A stretch of 64,000 nucleotides of DNA, taken from contig OY759271.1 in assembly GCA_963662155.1 (NCBI GenBank), positions 20,295,229 to 20,359,228 on the forward strand, in the 5' to 3' direction. The translations under genes and the position numbers were made by a program. The notes under the pieces are model-generated. The model saw only the letters and a program-made list of their open reading frames with translations, was not told the DNA's origin and did no database searches. Shown in pieces: positions 24,103-35,429 of this stretch. Position 1 is the first letter of the stretch. The number at the start of each line of letters is the position of its first letter. The DNA comes from Lamellibrachia columna (Eukaryota > Annelida > Polychaeta > Sabellida > Siboglinidae).

Positions 24103-27100
24103 CTACACGTCCACCGGGCCCGTGGTCAGACCGTCTTCGTGCACCACGCTTTTGGAATAGAAGTAGGTGAGGGCCGCCCGTTCCTTCACGTACGTCAACA
24201 CGGTCGGATGACGCGCCAGGAACCCGCGGTTCTTTCCACTTCCGCTCCGACGGTTGGTGAGCTCCTCCAGGAACGCGTCCTTGTCGATGTCGTTGTGACC
24301 TTTGCTCAGTCCTTTGGTGCAGTACTTGTCGGTGGCTCCGAATCAATAGTACGTCTTGCTGCACAACCCACAAACCCGTCCCCGGACCACTCCACCTTTA
24401 ACAGACCCGGTGTCCTCTTGTCGTGCGCTCTGCGCGCCTTACACCACGCATCGTCACCGGCCCAAAGGCGACCGGCGAGTCGACAGCGCCCGTACTCGTT
24501 CTGATGTTCGTCGCAACATTCGGACGAGAGCCATTTGGAACGGTGCCGGAAGTAATGTTCTCGTAGTTCCTGGGTCACGAGGGTCTCGACGGACTCACCG
24601 GCCAAGGAAAAATAGGCACTGTCTGTGTCCATCTCGCAGTACTGGAACAGAGGGCGCTCCATGTACATGTTGATAAAGTCGTAATAGAACTGCAATATGC
24701 GCATCTTGGTTTACTGCAGAACCAAAAATCCCACGTGTACGAACAGGGCGTACGTGACGATTTTCCTGTTAATTTCTATCTCGTACGCATCGTCGACGAC
24801 GACGTCGAGTTGTCGGAACTGACTATGTTTGACCATGAGAGATGCCGCCTTCTCCGTGCAGTATTTCACGTCACGATGTCGGTCCACGTCGGTGATGGTC
24901 TTCCCGTAGCCCGAGTTCCCCAGCAACTTGATGGTGTCCGCGATGATGGCCTTTTGTGGGTGGACTTCTCCCTCGCGCCAGACTCTGCATCGCCGAACCA
25001 CCGGAAGCACGGGATCGGATCGTACTCGATGATCTGGTAGAGGCGCTTCACCTCGAATCCATGGTCCAGTTACCATCGTGGTGAACAAGATCTTATCGCT
25101 TCGTTAACTGCCAATGAGCATGCGCCGCGGAGTCGCCATGATGTGGTGTTCCTCGGTGTATCGGCGCATGAACGGACCGAGATCGTCGAGCTTAAAACGG
25201 ATGTTCTTGAACACGGGTTGCATCTTGGCAAAGTTTGCACGCAATGCTTCCGGTATGCAAAGGTCGCACTTGATCATACCGAATAGGTTCCGGCACGCAC
25301 GTCTGTCAGGATCTGTTGTGACAACATCATCCACCGCGCGTGTCGTCGCCGAGGAAATGCAGACACTTTTTTTAACGACCTAATCTCTTCGCATCTCTTT
25401 CCACTCGAATTCCCAGAGCTCGACGACCTTGACGAAGTGACGTAGGTAGGCGGTGTTCTTTCGGGTCTCGGCAAGCAGTTGGGCCATGGGTTTCCCGTTG
25501 ACGCGTTCCCGTTCACCTCTTGACGGGTGCACGGGTGACCATGATCGTTATCTTCTCGTCATACAGCGCGTTGGCATCGTATCTCAGACGATGCACCAAT
25601 ACGGTCGAGCGGCCTCTCCGTTCTCGTTCTGACGTAGCTTGGTGACCCCTTTCTCATAATATCGGTGATAAATTAAGGACGCACCGCCAACCACGTGATC
25701 TTTAACGAGGTGATGAAGATCTTATCGTTGAAGAGCGTAAAGTAGGTCTTCTCCGGAAGGTCATTGAAGAGGTAGAGCAAGGTCAGACCAGGGACGCTGA
25801 TGCCTTGCTTGAACATATCTATGCCACGTAGCTGGTAGGAGACAAACTGTCTGTGAATGGCTTGCAGAAAAGGAACCACATCCTGATTGTTGTACCGGAC
25901 GAAACATTCTCGCAAAGGCGTCATGCCGATCTAGCGCCATGCCTCTTGGCAACTGGCGTAATCTTCGTCAGAAGTACCCTAGCTCTTCAGTCGAAAGAAA
26001 TAGGCCTCTTTCTGTGGAAGAGCAGTGTCGTCGAGCCTCTCCAAACAGTCCATGTACTCGTACGGGAAATGACCTTTCATGACCTCGCATCCGTACGCTT
26101 TCAGATACTTACCGTAGCTGAACCCCGGGGCTATGTAATTGGTCATATCTAGGAATTTCAGTTGATCCGTTGACATGAACGTGTTGTTGCGTTTGATGAC
26201 GAAAAAGGACCCGATACCATCTTTCTCTTCTTTTTCTTTGTCTTCTTCTCCATGTTCCTTTGACGTGGACATGAAGTAGGGTATGAGGAACTGTTTGATG
26301 GCGTTTAGATCGTACTTACCCGAATTGAACCCAATGAGGGGTAATTCATGCATCCATCCATAAAGTTGCCCCATCAGCGTTTTGTACGGATTGGTCGGTT
26401 GTCGCTATCCTTGTCATTGGCGTCGACACCATCCTCGGGTGATCGTGCAGCGTGATCCCGTTCGCCCCAGTCTGTTTGTGCTTCTGCGAGTTGTTCCAAC
26501 AAATCCTCATCAGAGACTTTTGTCTTTTCTTACGCGGCGTCACTCATTGCTCGCATGATATCCATCGTGTTGTTCACCAACTTGTTGGCGTCTCCATCCG
26601 TGACGAGACATTGCACTCGTTCGTAACCGGGTACGTTCGATGCCACGCTGACGTTCAACGAGACGTAACGCCCTACCCAGTGAACCATGCCACTATCCGT
26701 CGGAAGTTGTGCGGTGTCAAACCAACACTCAATGTTAAACGGGACTCGGTACGGGTAGTAGCGCAACGAATCGGAAACTCGAATGTTCTCGTCGTCCAGA
26801 CGTTCAAACACTGACGAGTGGTACACGCCACCAGGATAGACTCGACGAACACCCCCCGTACACGTGCGCTCGTGTCTGCGCAGCATACATGCGTATTTCC
26901 ATAATGAGTCACCGCGCTTTCGATATATAGTGACACTACATGCGTACATCTTGGATGTAGGAAAAGTGTCTCGTGAAGGTTGAGGTGTAATGTGTCAGGG
27001 TAATTGCATAACGATCGACGGACGAGTTTGACAGTCGTCTTTCCATCCTCTTCATCCGGCTCGACGAGCTTGTATACGCACGTGTTCGTCTCAAACGTGG

Positions 27101-27252
27101 TCTCTACGCGGTAAGGTCATCTTGCGTGAACCCGGCAAAATCTTCCATGGCTACATCGTCTTGCTCGTATGCCTCGTACAGCGTCTTCACCGTCGGTTCC
27201 AACCGTCGTATGTCACTTCCTCGATGCAGAGCCAGACACCGGAAGAGACACA
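24103..27252 (-). pseudogene. DNA polymerase B, N-truncated (copy 1b)
   Basis: Begins within the CLFRC region (27,252; gtgtctcttccgg reads CLFR) and runs to a TAG at 24,103. Conserved blocks: RRHERTCTGGVRRV finger region, FNIECWFDTAQLP (Exo I), GFNSGKYDLNAIKQFLIPYF (Exo II), DYASC (Exo III), LLGNSGYGKTIT (motif B) and YCEMDTDSAYF (motif C). Motif A is damaged and about 200 bp around 25,540 are missing relative to copy 1. Numerous frameshifts. Confidence 0.88.
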
Positions 27253-27379
27253 GGTAAGGTAAAGCTAGCCGCACACCACCCGATTGTCTGCGCTGCGAAG
27301 TATCTCGACCACGTATGATCGTAAGCTTACGACTGGCCTACGACTGACCACCGCACACCGCTCCGATTGTTCACAACTG

Positions 27380-27930
<551 letters not shown>

Positions 27931-28182
27931 TCACAGCATATGTTGAGAAAGTACTCGTAAAGTATTCGTAAAATCTGAGTATATTGAGTAAGAGTACAAG
28001 TGCATGACCCATAATTTACAAGAGTCCTCGAGTTCACCAATACCGAGTACTTCCACCCCAGGTCTGGCGCCATAACAGAACACATCCGTGAGCGTAGCTG
28101 AGAACATTAGGCCGAAGAGGATTGGGGTCACCACACATCCATATTTCACTCCTTTGCTGACGTTTTTAGTAGATGTGTCCAT
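27931..28182 (-). pseudogene. LINE reverse transcriptase fragment
   Basis: Contains GVKYGCVVTPILFGLMFSAT, the RT motif B region (family pattern G-x-K-Q-G-C-V-x-x-P-x-L-F), with Gln replaced by Tyr, followed by LTDVF. Only about 80 residues remain. Confidence 0.75.
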
Positions 28183-28436
28183 CTCGTACCCCCGAAATTG
28201 GCAATATAGGAAAGGATCGCTGTGTTAAAGTATCTATAGAAGTATTACAATATAGCGGAACTGGCGAAACTCCGCTTTGAGACGACCCCGTTTCTTTCGG
28301 CACAGCCCTAGTGGTACTGTGTATTTTTTATTAGTATGAGGGGTCGTCCCAAACCATAAGGGATCGTACAATAAACGAACAAACAGACAAGAACGTGTAC
28401 ACGTGTTTTTTTGGCATAATACGATACAATACAGGA

Positions 28437-28610
28437 AGCGCTTACGGGGATCTCTCCCACCCCAAAGGCCCAGAGCTTACGGGTTCTCTCCCGCGTCAGA
28501 GACTCCACGGATGATGAAGTTGGGCTTATGGGGATTTCTTCCAAGCCACAGGCCCGGATATCTCTCCGGCTTCAGAGGCTCCGATGGTGCTACTACGGTC
28601 TATCATCTCT
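28437..28610. repeat. three imperfect copies of a 55-60-bp unit
   Basis: Units share cttacggg.tctctcc and cc..aggccc and end with cagaggctcc-like sequence. Confidence 0.65.
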
Positions 28611-28699
28611 GAGGGCTTTAAGCCAACCAAACACGGGATGATCCGTGGGACAACCCCCCGCCCGTGGTAGGTGTGGTCATGGGAATACGCGCCGGATGG

Positions 28700-29139
28700 T
28701 TGCACCCACATATGTCTTCGATTTCAAAGGCGTCACGTAGTGGGGACTGTACATCGTCACGTGGTGATGGATGCTGATCGTCACGTTAGGGTGGATGTTG
28801 GTCGTCACGTGGTGGTGGCGGTCGGCGCAGACGCAGCATACGAAGCACGAATGTCGTCTCCGGGCCCGATTCGTACGGTGTCTGTGTTTGTTGAACACAG
28901 ATCAGAATCTGTTTGCCCTCGTCACTATATTCCAGTAGCTATGTATCTTTCACATGCGCTCGGATGCAATTTCGCCACCAATCCTTCCACCTTGCAGTCA
29001 ACGAACTGATGGCAGTCTGAGCACTAACGTCTATAAGTCCGTTGGAGTGCGCCACGTAGTCTCCATCTCCGTCATCAGGCAATCTCGTGATGCGAGCGAT
29101 CACTTCCGCATATTCAACAATAGTCCTGTCTGTTCTCAT
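28700..29139 (-). pseudogene. early-region remnant of copy 1b (unknown ORF and Pro-rich part)
   Basis: ATG at 29,139 gives MRTDRTIVEYAEVIARITRL and ends at 28,942. It aligns over most of its length with the 91-residue early protein of copy 1 (17,873-18,148). Further left, RLRRPPPPRDDQHPP fits the Pro/Asp-rich protein that follows in copy 1. Confidence 0.5.
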
Positions 29140-29365
29140 GTCTGTTCTCTCTCTCTCTGTCCACTACACCAACAATGCTAGACCGGTCATAAGTAATATA
29201 CAGGTCCATGTTTGGAGCAAGAGTGGACCCATGTTTGGGTGGTAACTAAAAATAGGTATTGGGAAAACCCGGGTGATGTTGCCTGAGTGAAAGTATAAGG
29301 AAAGAGCTTCATTATCACGAAGGGTATGGTGGTTATCGGCCAATGGTTATTGAATGAACAGATGG
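29140..29365. other. junction sequence between head-to-head Polinton copies
   Basis: Unique sequence between the minus-strand copy 1b and plus-strand copy 2. It contains a CT run near 29,145. No terminal repeat is visible. Confidence 0.45.
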
Positions 29366-31638
29366 TCCCTACATAGCCCCTGGGTTCAGCTACGACAAGT
29401 ATCTGAAAGCGTATGGAAGCGAGGTGACGAAAGGTCATTTCCTACATGGACCGTCTGGATAGGCTCGACGACACCGTTCTTCCACAGAAAGAGGCCTTCT
29501 TCAGTCGACTGAAGAACGAAGGTATTTCAGACGAGGATTACGCCAGTTGTCAGGAGGCCTGGTGCGACAATGGCATGACGACGTTGCGAGACTTTCTCGT
29601 CTGGTACAACAACAGGGACGTGGTTCCCTTTCTTCAGGCCATCGATAGACAGTTTGCCTTCTATCAACAAGGTGGAATAGACATGTTCAAGCAAGGCATC
29701 AGCGTACCTGGTCTGACCCTGCTGTACCTGTTCAACGACCTTCCAGAGAAGACCTACTTTACCATCTTCAACGAGAAGAATAAAGATCTTCATAATCTCT
29801 TCAAAGATAACATTATTTGTGGTCCTTCGATCATTTTTCACCGCTATCACGAGAAATGGGTCACCTCACTACGTCAGAACGAGTACGGAGAGGCTGCTCG
29901 TCCGTGTCGGTCGATCGTCGGATACGATGCGAACGCGCTGTACTAGTGGTCGCTCATGCAAGACATGCCTATGGGATGGTACAGGCGACGACGGGCAGAG
30001 AACGACTTCCGCCCCGAATCGGCGCAGCTGTACGGACAGATGGCTGCAGAATGGTTGACGTGGGAACCCGAACGCACGGGACGTCCCATACTACATCAGA
30101 TCAACGGGCGAGAGAAGAGAATAGGCAAACGTCTGGTGGATGGATGGTGTAGCGAGACGAACACGGCTTATCAGTTCCAAGGTTTTTTTTTCATGGCTGC
30201 CCGTGTACCCGAGAAGGGTGAACGCCGTCAACGGGAAACCCATGGCGCAACTACTCGCCGAGACCCGAAAGAACACCGCCTACCTACCTCACTTTGTCAA
30301 GGTCGTCAAGCTGTGGGAATGCGAGTGGAAAGAGATGAGACGAGATCCGGCCGTAAAACAGTGTCTGGATGCTGCATTTCCCCGACGTCGACACGCGCGG
30401 TGGACGATGACGTCGCAACAGATACTGAGCGGCGTGCGTGCAGGAACCGTGTTCGGTATGATCGAGTGCGACATTTGCGGACCGGAAGAATTGCTTTAGC
30501 GCTTTGCCGAGATGCGACCCATGTTCAAGAACTTCCGTCTGATACGCGAGGATCTCGGACCGTTCATGCGTCGATACGCCGAAGAGCACAACATCATGTC
30601 GACTCCGAGACGCATGCTCGTGGGCACTTATCGTGGCGATAAGATATTGCTCGCAACGCCCCTGTTGCGATGGTATCTGGACCACGGTCTCGAGGTGATG
30701 CATGTCTACCAGGTCATTGAGTACGATCCTATTCCGTGTTTCCGGCGGTTCGGCGATGCGGTGTCCACGGCCCGACGCGAGGGAGACGTCCACTCACACA
30801 ATACCATCATCGCGGATACCATGAAGTTGCTGGGGAACTCGGGTTATGGAAAGACCATCACCAACGTAGACCGACATCGTGACGTCAACTACTGCACGGA
30901 GGAGGCGGCATCGCTCATGGTCAACGATAGACGGTTCCGGCAACTCGACATCGTCGTCGACGATGCGTAAGAGATAGAGATGAGTAAGAGAATCGTCACG
31001 TATGCCTTGGATTTTTCGTTCTACAGTACGCCAAGATGCGCATGCTGCAGTTCTATTACCACTTCATCAACAGATACGTGGAGCGCCCTCTGTTCCAGTA
31101 CTGCGAGATGGATACAGACAGTGCCTATTTGGCCTTGGCCGGTGAGTCCGTCGATGCCCTCGTGACCCTAGAACTACGAGTTCATTATTTCCGACATCGT
31201 TCCGAATGGCTCCCGTCCGAATGTTGCGACGAACATCGGAACGAGTACGTACGCTGTCGACTCGCCGATCGACCGTGGGTCGGGGACGAGGCGTGCTGTA
31301 AGGCGCGCAGAGCGTTCGACAAGAGGACACCGCGTCTGTTCAAGATCGAGTAGTCCGGCGACGGGTTCGTGGGGTTGTGTAGCAAGACGTACTATTGTTT
31401 CGGCGCCACCGACAAGTACAGCACCAAAGGACTGAGCAAACGTCACAACACCATCGACAAGGATACGTTCCTGGAGGTGCTCACTAACCGTCGGAGCGGA
31501 AGTGGAACGAACCGCGGATTCCGGGTGCATAACTTGACCGTGTTGATGTACGTGCAGGAACGGGCGGCCCTCACATACTTCTACGCCAAACGCGTGGTGT
31601 ACGAGGACGGGGTGACCACGGGTCCGGTGGACGTGTAG
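29366..31638 (+). pseudogene. DNA polymerase B, N-truncated (copy 2)
   Basis: Starts at YIAPGFSYDKYLKAYG, i.e. after Exo II. It retains DYASC (Exo III), GYDANALY followed by TAG at 29,944 (motif A), LLGNSGYGKTITNVDRH (motif B, about 30,825) and YCEMDTDSAYLALAGESVD (motif C, about 31,105). It ends GVTTGPVDV at 31,638. Stops occur at 29,944, 30,497, 30,968 and 31,351, with a few frame shifts. Confidence 0.9.
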
Positions 31639-31676
31639 ATAAGGCAATGCACTCTTGTCATCTTTCATAAGCGATC

Positions 31677-32303
31677 ATGGATGCACGATGGAAACATCCC
31701 TTCACGTGTATCGTCGCCGGACCGACGGGATGCGGTAAGAGTACTTTCGTGACGCGTATGTTGCGTCACGCTGCAGCGATGATCGACCCACCTCCCGAAA
31801 AGATCACGTGGTGTTACGGAGAATGGCAAGAGGCTTACGCAACGATGGACTTGGTTGACGTGCGGTTCGAGGAAGGGTTACCGACGACGACAATGTTCGC
31901 ATCGACAACGAGGAACCTCATCGTCATAGACGATCTCATGGTAGAAACGGACGAACGGGTCACGAACTTGTACACTAAAAAAAGTCATCACAGTAACACG
32001 TCCGTGCTGTATCTCGTACAGAACCTGTTCCCTAAAAACAAGGAGAGTCGTTCCATCAGCCTTACCTCTCAGCACATGGTGGTGTTCAAGAATCCACGCG
32101 ATGCAACGCAGATGACACACTTGGTTCGTCAGATGTATCCAGGACGCGTGAAATTCGCGCAAGATGCTTTTAAAGACGCAACGGCGGTATCATATGGCTA
32201 CCTGTTGATCGATCTGAAACAGGACACGCCCGAAGATCTACGCTTGCGTACAACCATTTTTCCGGACGAACCCGTCCAGTACGTCTACTTACCGAAGGTA
32301 TAA
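31677..32303 (+). CDS. A32/FtsK-type packaging ATPase (intact)
   Basis: A 208-residue open frame from ATG 31,677. Walker A IVAGPTGCGKSTFVTRM at residues 12-28, Walker B RNLIVIDDLMVETDE at about 79-93, then YLVQNLFPKN, which fits the sensor region. Length is typical for the Polinton ATPase, which packages DNA into the capsid. It starts 38 bp after the PolB stop and ends with VQYVYLPKV. It is one of the few undamaged genes of the cluster and contains the 13-residue insert missing from copy 1. Confidence 0.92.
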   Translation: MDARWKHPFTCIVAGPTGCGKSTFVTRMLRHAAAMIDPPPEKITWCYGEWQEAYATMDLVDVRFEEGLPTTTMFASTTRNLIVIDDLMVETDERVTNLYTKKSHHSNTSVLYLVQNLFPKNKESRSISLTSQHMVVFKNPRDATQMTHLVRQMYPGRVKFAQDAFKDATAVSYGYLLIDLKQDTPEDLRLRTTIFPDEPVQYVYLPKV

Positions 32304-32339
32304 AAACGCTGAGTGCGTGTTCGAGTCTTCATTCGCACG

Positions 32340-32638
32340 ATGTCCGGACTGGTGAAAAGACACATCCTGTGTATACAGCCAACGCTAACGCCGATCTCAT
32401 TTGTGCTCTGGCCGAGTGTGCCTATAACATCTTGAAAGGGAACGTTCCGTTGACTCCGACACAGAGGAGGCGGTTCAAAAAATACAGGAAAGAACTGCGC
32501 GAGTTGGCTAAGAGACGGTTGCCCATCGCGAGGAGGAGACACATCCTACAAGAACAGACCGGTGGTTTCCTATCGGCTTTACTAGCTCCGTTGGCAGGCT
32601 CGGTGATTCTTCCCTTGCTCAGACAGGTGCTCGCATAG
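32340..32638 (+). pseudogene. small basic Polinton protein with Gly-Gly hydrophobic tail
   Basis: ATG at 32,340 (MSGLVKRHI) needs one frame change near 32,365. The main frame has LAECAYNILKGNVPLTPTQR, a run of Arg/Lys, then QTGGFLSALLAPLAGSVILP. I recall similar NILKGN.PLT...GGF proteins next to the ATPase in other animal Polintons. The basic part and the GG-hydrophobic tail suggest a core or membrane-active virion peptide. Function is inferred. Missing from copy 1. Confidence 0.6.
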
Positions 32639-33371
32639 ATGGAGCACGCGCGAAAAATGGCCTTGGTGGATCCGCGGTTGTTGGAGACCCTTCGATCACC
32701 ACCACCACCTACAGACACGGTTGGTAAGGTCATGCAAGGACTCGACGTCGAGATGACCTCCATTCTCGATCAAAAAGACGTAAACGATGGGGACAAAGTG
32801 AAACTGTACAATCAGGTGTTGTAGCGATACAACCACTTGTCCGATCGACGCGACAAACAGCCGACACGAGTGGTTGTGGTGAACGATGATGCAACGACAG
32901 AAACAGCGACACCGGAAAAGCCGGCAGCAGCAGAACCGACAACAGCAGATCCCTCTGCCGTAGAGGCCGACATCGTGGACAGCGTTCCAAAGACCATGAA
33001 GGTTAAGGTCAAGAAGTTGATGGATCGTCTCAAAACCCAGCTCTCATGGACCGATCGAGGCGAATTGAAGTAGCATGGTGGATCTTGTGAATTATGTATT
33101 GAGAAAAAGAAGAAAGAGCGATCCTGTAGGATGGCAAGCGTTCACGCAGCAGCTCAAACGTATCAACCTACCCATGGAATTGGTCGGTAACATCGAACGG
33201 AGACGCTACATACGACAGGCGGCAACGACAACACCGGTGGCGGTGATACCTAGAAATCGTCCGTTACCGCGTTGGACCCCCTACAGTCGTTGGCAAGTGG
33301 AACAGTCCAAAAGTCCTCGAAAAAAACGTCAGCGTCGGTTGCCGTCACTGGATGGTTGGGAGTCCTTTTAA
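32639..33371 (+). pseudogene. Polinton virion-associated protein (VDPR type), broken
   Basis: From ATG 32,639: ARKMALVDPRLLETLRSPPP, KVKLYNQVL, then TAG at 32,822, and the same frame continues with an Ala/Thr/Pro-rich linker to MDRLKTQLSWTDRGELK and a second TAG at 33,071. One base further the frame MVDLVNYVLRKRRKSDPVGW continues to 33,371 with a basic C-terminus. The block order matches a conserved protein I recall from animal Polintons, whose function is not known to me. It may be one gene with two breaks or two adjoining genes. Confidence 0.55.
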
Positions 33372-33406
33372 AAGATTTGTGCGCTACGACGATTCAACAG
33401 TTAACC

Positions 33407-33760
33407 ATGGTATCGGTAGTGGACACATATCGCTTGGTAGTCCTAGGAGTGCTGTACAAGACCGTCGACTACTACCCACTGACAGGAGTACTTGTCTCCG
33501 TGCTGTACATGACCGCTGACTACTACCCGCTCGCGAAAAAAAGTCTTGCCGCTACTTCGATGGTAGGATATCGACCTATCGTCGTGGGAGTACTGTGTTG
33601 TATCCTACTGTACATTATCGCACTCGTCCCTAGATATTACCTCAGTTCGTCTCCTATAGTCGTGTGGTGCGAACCATGGGGCGCCGAGTCGAAGAATCAC
33701 TCAAACGCGTCTACTTCGATCCGAAACGCGTCGGAAGTTATGGTGGGGTCAACGCACTGA
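33407..33760 (+). CDS. small membrane protein with internal repeat
   Basis: ATG 33,407, 117 residues. Two imperfect repeats (LVVLGVLYKTVDYYPL and LVSVLYMTADYYPL) are followed by a strong membrane span (IVVGVLCCILLYIIALV). Homologous to the frameshifted protein at 10,905-11,173 in copy 1, where it also directly precedes the integrase. The 3' end overlaps the integrase start at 33,676 in another frame. Confidence 0.6.
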   Translation: MVSVVDTYRLVVLGVLYKTVDYYPLTGVLVSVLYMTADYYPLAKKSLAATSMVGYRPIVVGVLCCILLYIIALVPRYYLSSSPIVVWCEPWGAESKNHSNASTSIRNASEVMVGSTH

Positions 33761-33929
33761 GACGTGTCACGCGCGCACCAGTGAAAGCCGTCAAGCAATG
33801 GTTGTGGAATCGGTGCTGAAGCGACGGAAGGTGGGAAAACGAACGGAGGCGTTAGTCAAATGGTACGGCTACCCTACTTCGTTCAACAGCTGGATCGATG
33901 CCAAGGCGCTCGTTCGGTATAAAGAGTAG
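33676..33929 (+). pseudogene. integrase with catalytic core deleted
   Basis: ATG 33,676 gives KRVYFDPKRVGSYGGVNALR and VKQWL, the integrase N-terminus. It is fused at about 33,813 to ESVLKRRKVGK, followed by ALVKWYGYPTSFNSWID, a C-terminal chromodomain, ending at TAG 33,927. All three catalytic DDE residues are gone (about 280 codons by comparison with copy 1), and the junction shifts the frame. Such an element could move only with integrase from elsewhere. Confidence 0.8.
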
Positions 33930-33959
33930 TTACGCGCCGGTCGACTTCTCATTCCAACG

Positions 33960-34237
33960 ATGTCCATCGTCGAAGAAGACAACGAAGGGATAAACGTTAC
34001 GGACGACAACGACAACGAGGTTGTTGCATCGCGTTGGCACCTCTTCGGCACCGATTGTCCCAAGGCGGAAATCGTGTTCTTGTGTCAGGTCGTCGTCTTG
34101 TACACGATCATCGCGGTCAGCATCTACAATCTGACAACCGGTCACACCGACTCTAATCTGTGGACGGCGCTGTTCGAATAGGAATAGTTCGTTGGGCTAC
34201 CTGCTACCCAATCCATCCGTGAAACGCGATGACGGCT
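33960..34237 (+). pseudogene. small membrane protein with SLGYLLPNP tail, frameshifted
   Basis: ATG 33,960. Acidic N-terminus (MSIVEEDNEGINVTDDND), one membrane span (IVFLCQVVVLYTIIAVSIYN), then SNLWTALFE and TAG at 34,179. A neighbouring frame continues SLGYLLPNPSVKRDDG to a TGA at 34,235 that overlaps a possible penton ATG at 34,229. The LWTALL...SLGYLLPNP layout recurs, from memory, upstream of capsid genes of animal Polintons. Absent from copy 1. Confidence 0.6.
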
Positions 34238-35015
34238 GACGTTGCCTAGCAACGCGTCGATTCACCTGCATCCCGACAACACGTTGACCCATTACGTCAC
34301 GTCCTTACCGCAACGCATCAGTCTGTCTGGCGAATGGGAATGTGGGTTGGTGGAGATCCAGTACCCGCACGATTGGTACAATATCAAAGAGAAGGATTCC
34401 TGGTTCTTCCTCTCGGAAAGCTCTAGCGATGGTCATTCTGTTGGAGGCATAGCAACGGGATATTACGACGGACCTCGTAAACTCATACGAGCCATCAACC
34501 GCTCGCTAGCGGGTATCGCTGTACGTCAAAGAGTGAAATTAAGCTACAGCGACATCACTCAAAAAGTATCCGTACGCATGTCACCGAGTACCGAATTCAC
34601 AACCCAGGGTTCTATGGGATTCATACTAGGTCTCGACGCAAGGACCATTCGTAGTCCTGAAAGTCACGTGCCGCTAGATGGTGAAGGAGTGGTGTTCACC
34701 TTCTTGAAAGAAGGGGATTCCGTGGTGGACATGAAACAAAGGTTCGAGTCACTCTACGTGTACACGAACGTCGTGGAATCGCGCGTCATCGGCGACAGTC
34801 TCGTACCGCTGTTGAGGATTGTTCCGATACAAGGCGAGCACGGACATACGATCTCGATACATTTCGAGCACGTTCAGTACTTGCCCTTGTTGCGCAAGGA
34901 ATTTGGAACAATCGAAATAAATATAAGAGACGATACCGGGCATGCCGTGCCATTCGAACGCGGCAAGGTGACGGTGACGCTTAATTTTCGACGTCGCAAG
35001 ACTGGTCTGTTCTGA
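34229..35015 (+). CDS. penton-like minor capsid protein
   Basis: The open frame 34,242-35,015 reads PSNASIHLHPDNTLTHYV, SGEWECGLVEIQYPHDWYNI and SIEINIRDDTG-type SEINIRDDTGHAVPFERGK, to RRKTGLF. The natural start is uncertain: an ATG at 34,229 is one base out of frame, so either a single-base change has occurred or a downstream codon is used. About 257 residues, the usual size of the single jelly-roll vertex protein. The pX-like gene follows within 4 bp. Confidence 0.78.
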
Positions 35016-35018
35016 AGA

Positions 35019-35429
35019 ATAAATTACAACGATTATTACACCCGACAGGCGGGAGGCGCTCTACCCTACTTTGTCGGTGCCAGAGTGCAACGAAGACACG
35101 GGTTGGGTAGTATGTTCGGAGGTCTGATTCGGAGCGCCATTCCACTTATCAAGCGTGGAGCCGTGGCTTTGGGGAAGGGGGCGTTGAAGATCGGCTTGCG
35201 CATAGCCGACGACGTCATGTCCGGTCAGAACATAAAAACGGCGGCCAAACGACGCGCCACCGATGCCAGTAAAGATTTGATACGCGGTCTGTTTACGACT
35301 CCTGGTGTGCGACCCCAGAAACGTATAAAACGCGCGACAGCACCGCGACGGGACAGTGCAGTGAAAAGACGTCGTAAAGCGCAGACGATTCGTGAACGTG
35401 ACGTGTTCGACGATGGCTTTCGTGCATAG
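35019..35429 (+). CDS. pX/pVI-like basic, membrane-active virion protein
   Basis: Open from ATA at 35,019, at the position of the ATG in copy 1, so the start codon appears lost (or an internal ATG such as 35,112 is used). It reads NYNDYYTRQAGGALPYF, HGLGSMFGGLIRSAIPLIKR, ALKIGLRIADDVMSGQN and a Lys/Arg-rich tail KRRRKAQTIRERDVFDDG. A Gly-rich amphipathic helix plus basic tail resembles adenoviral pX/pVI. Its end overlaps the capsid ATG by 17 bases. Confidence 0.68.
   Translation: MNYNDYYTRQAGGALPYFVGARVQRRHGLGSMFGGLIRSAIPLIKRGAVALGKGALKIGLRIADDVMSGQNIKTAAKRRATDASKDLIRGLFTTPGVRPQKRIKRATAPRRDSAVKRRRKAQTIRERDVFDDGFRA

Noticed and set aside
28300..29365. Left terminal repeat of Polinton copy 2
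   Set aside because: No AGTAGTA terminus or gcgcgcgcag block is present in this stretch.
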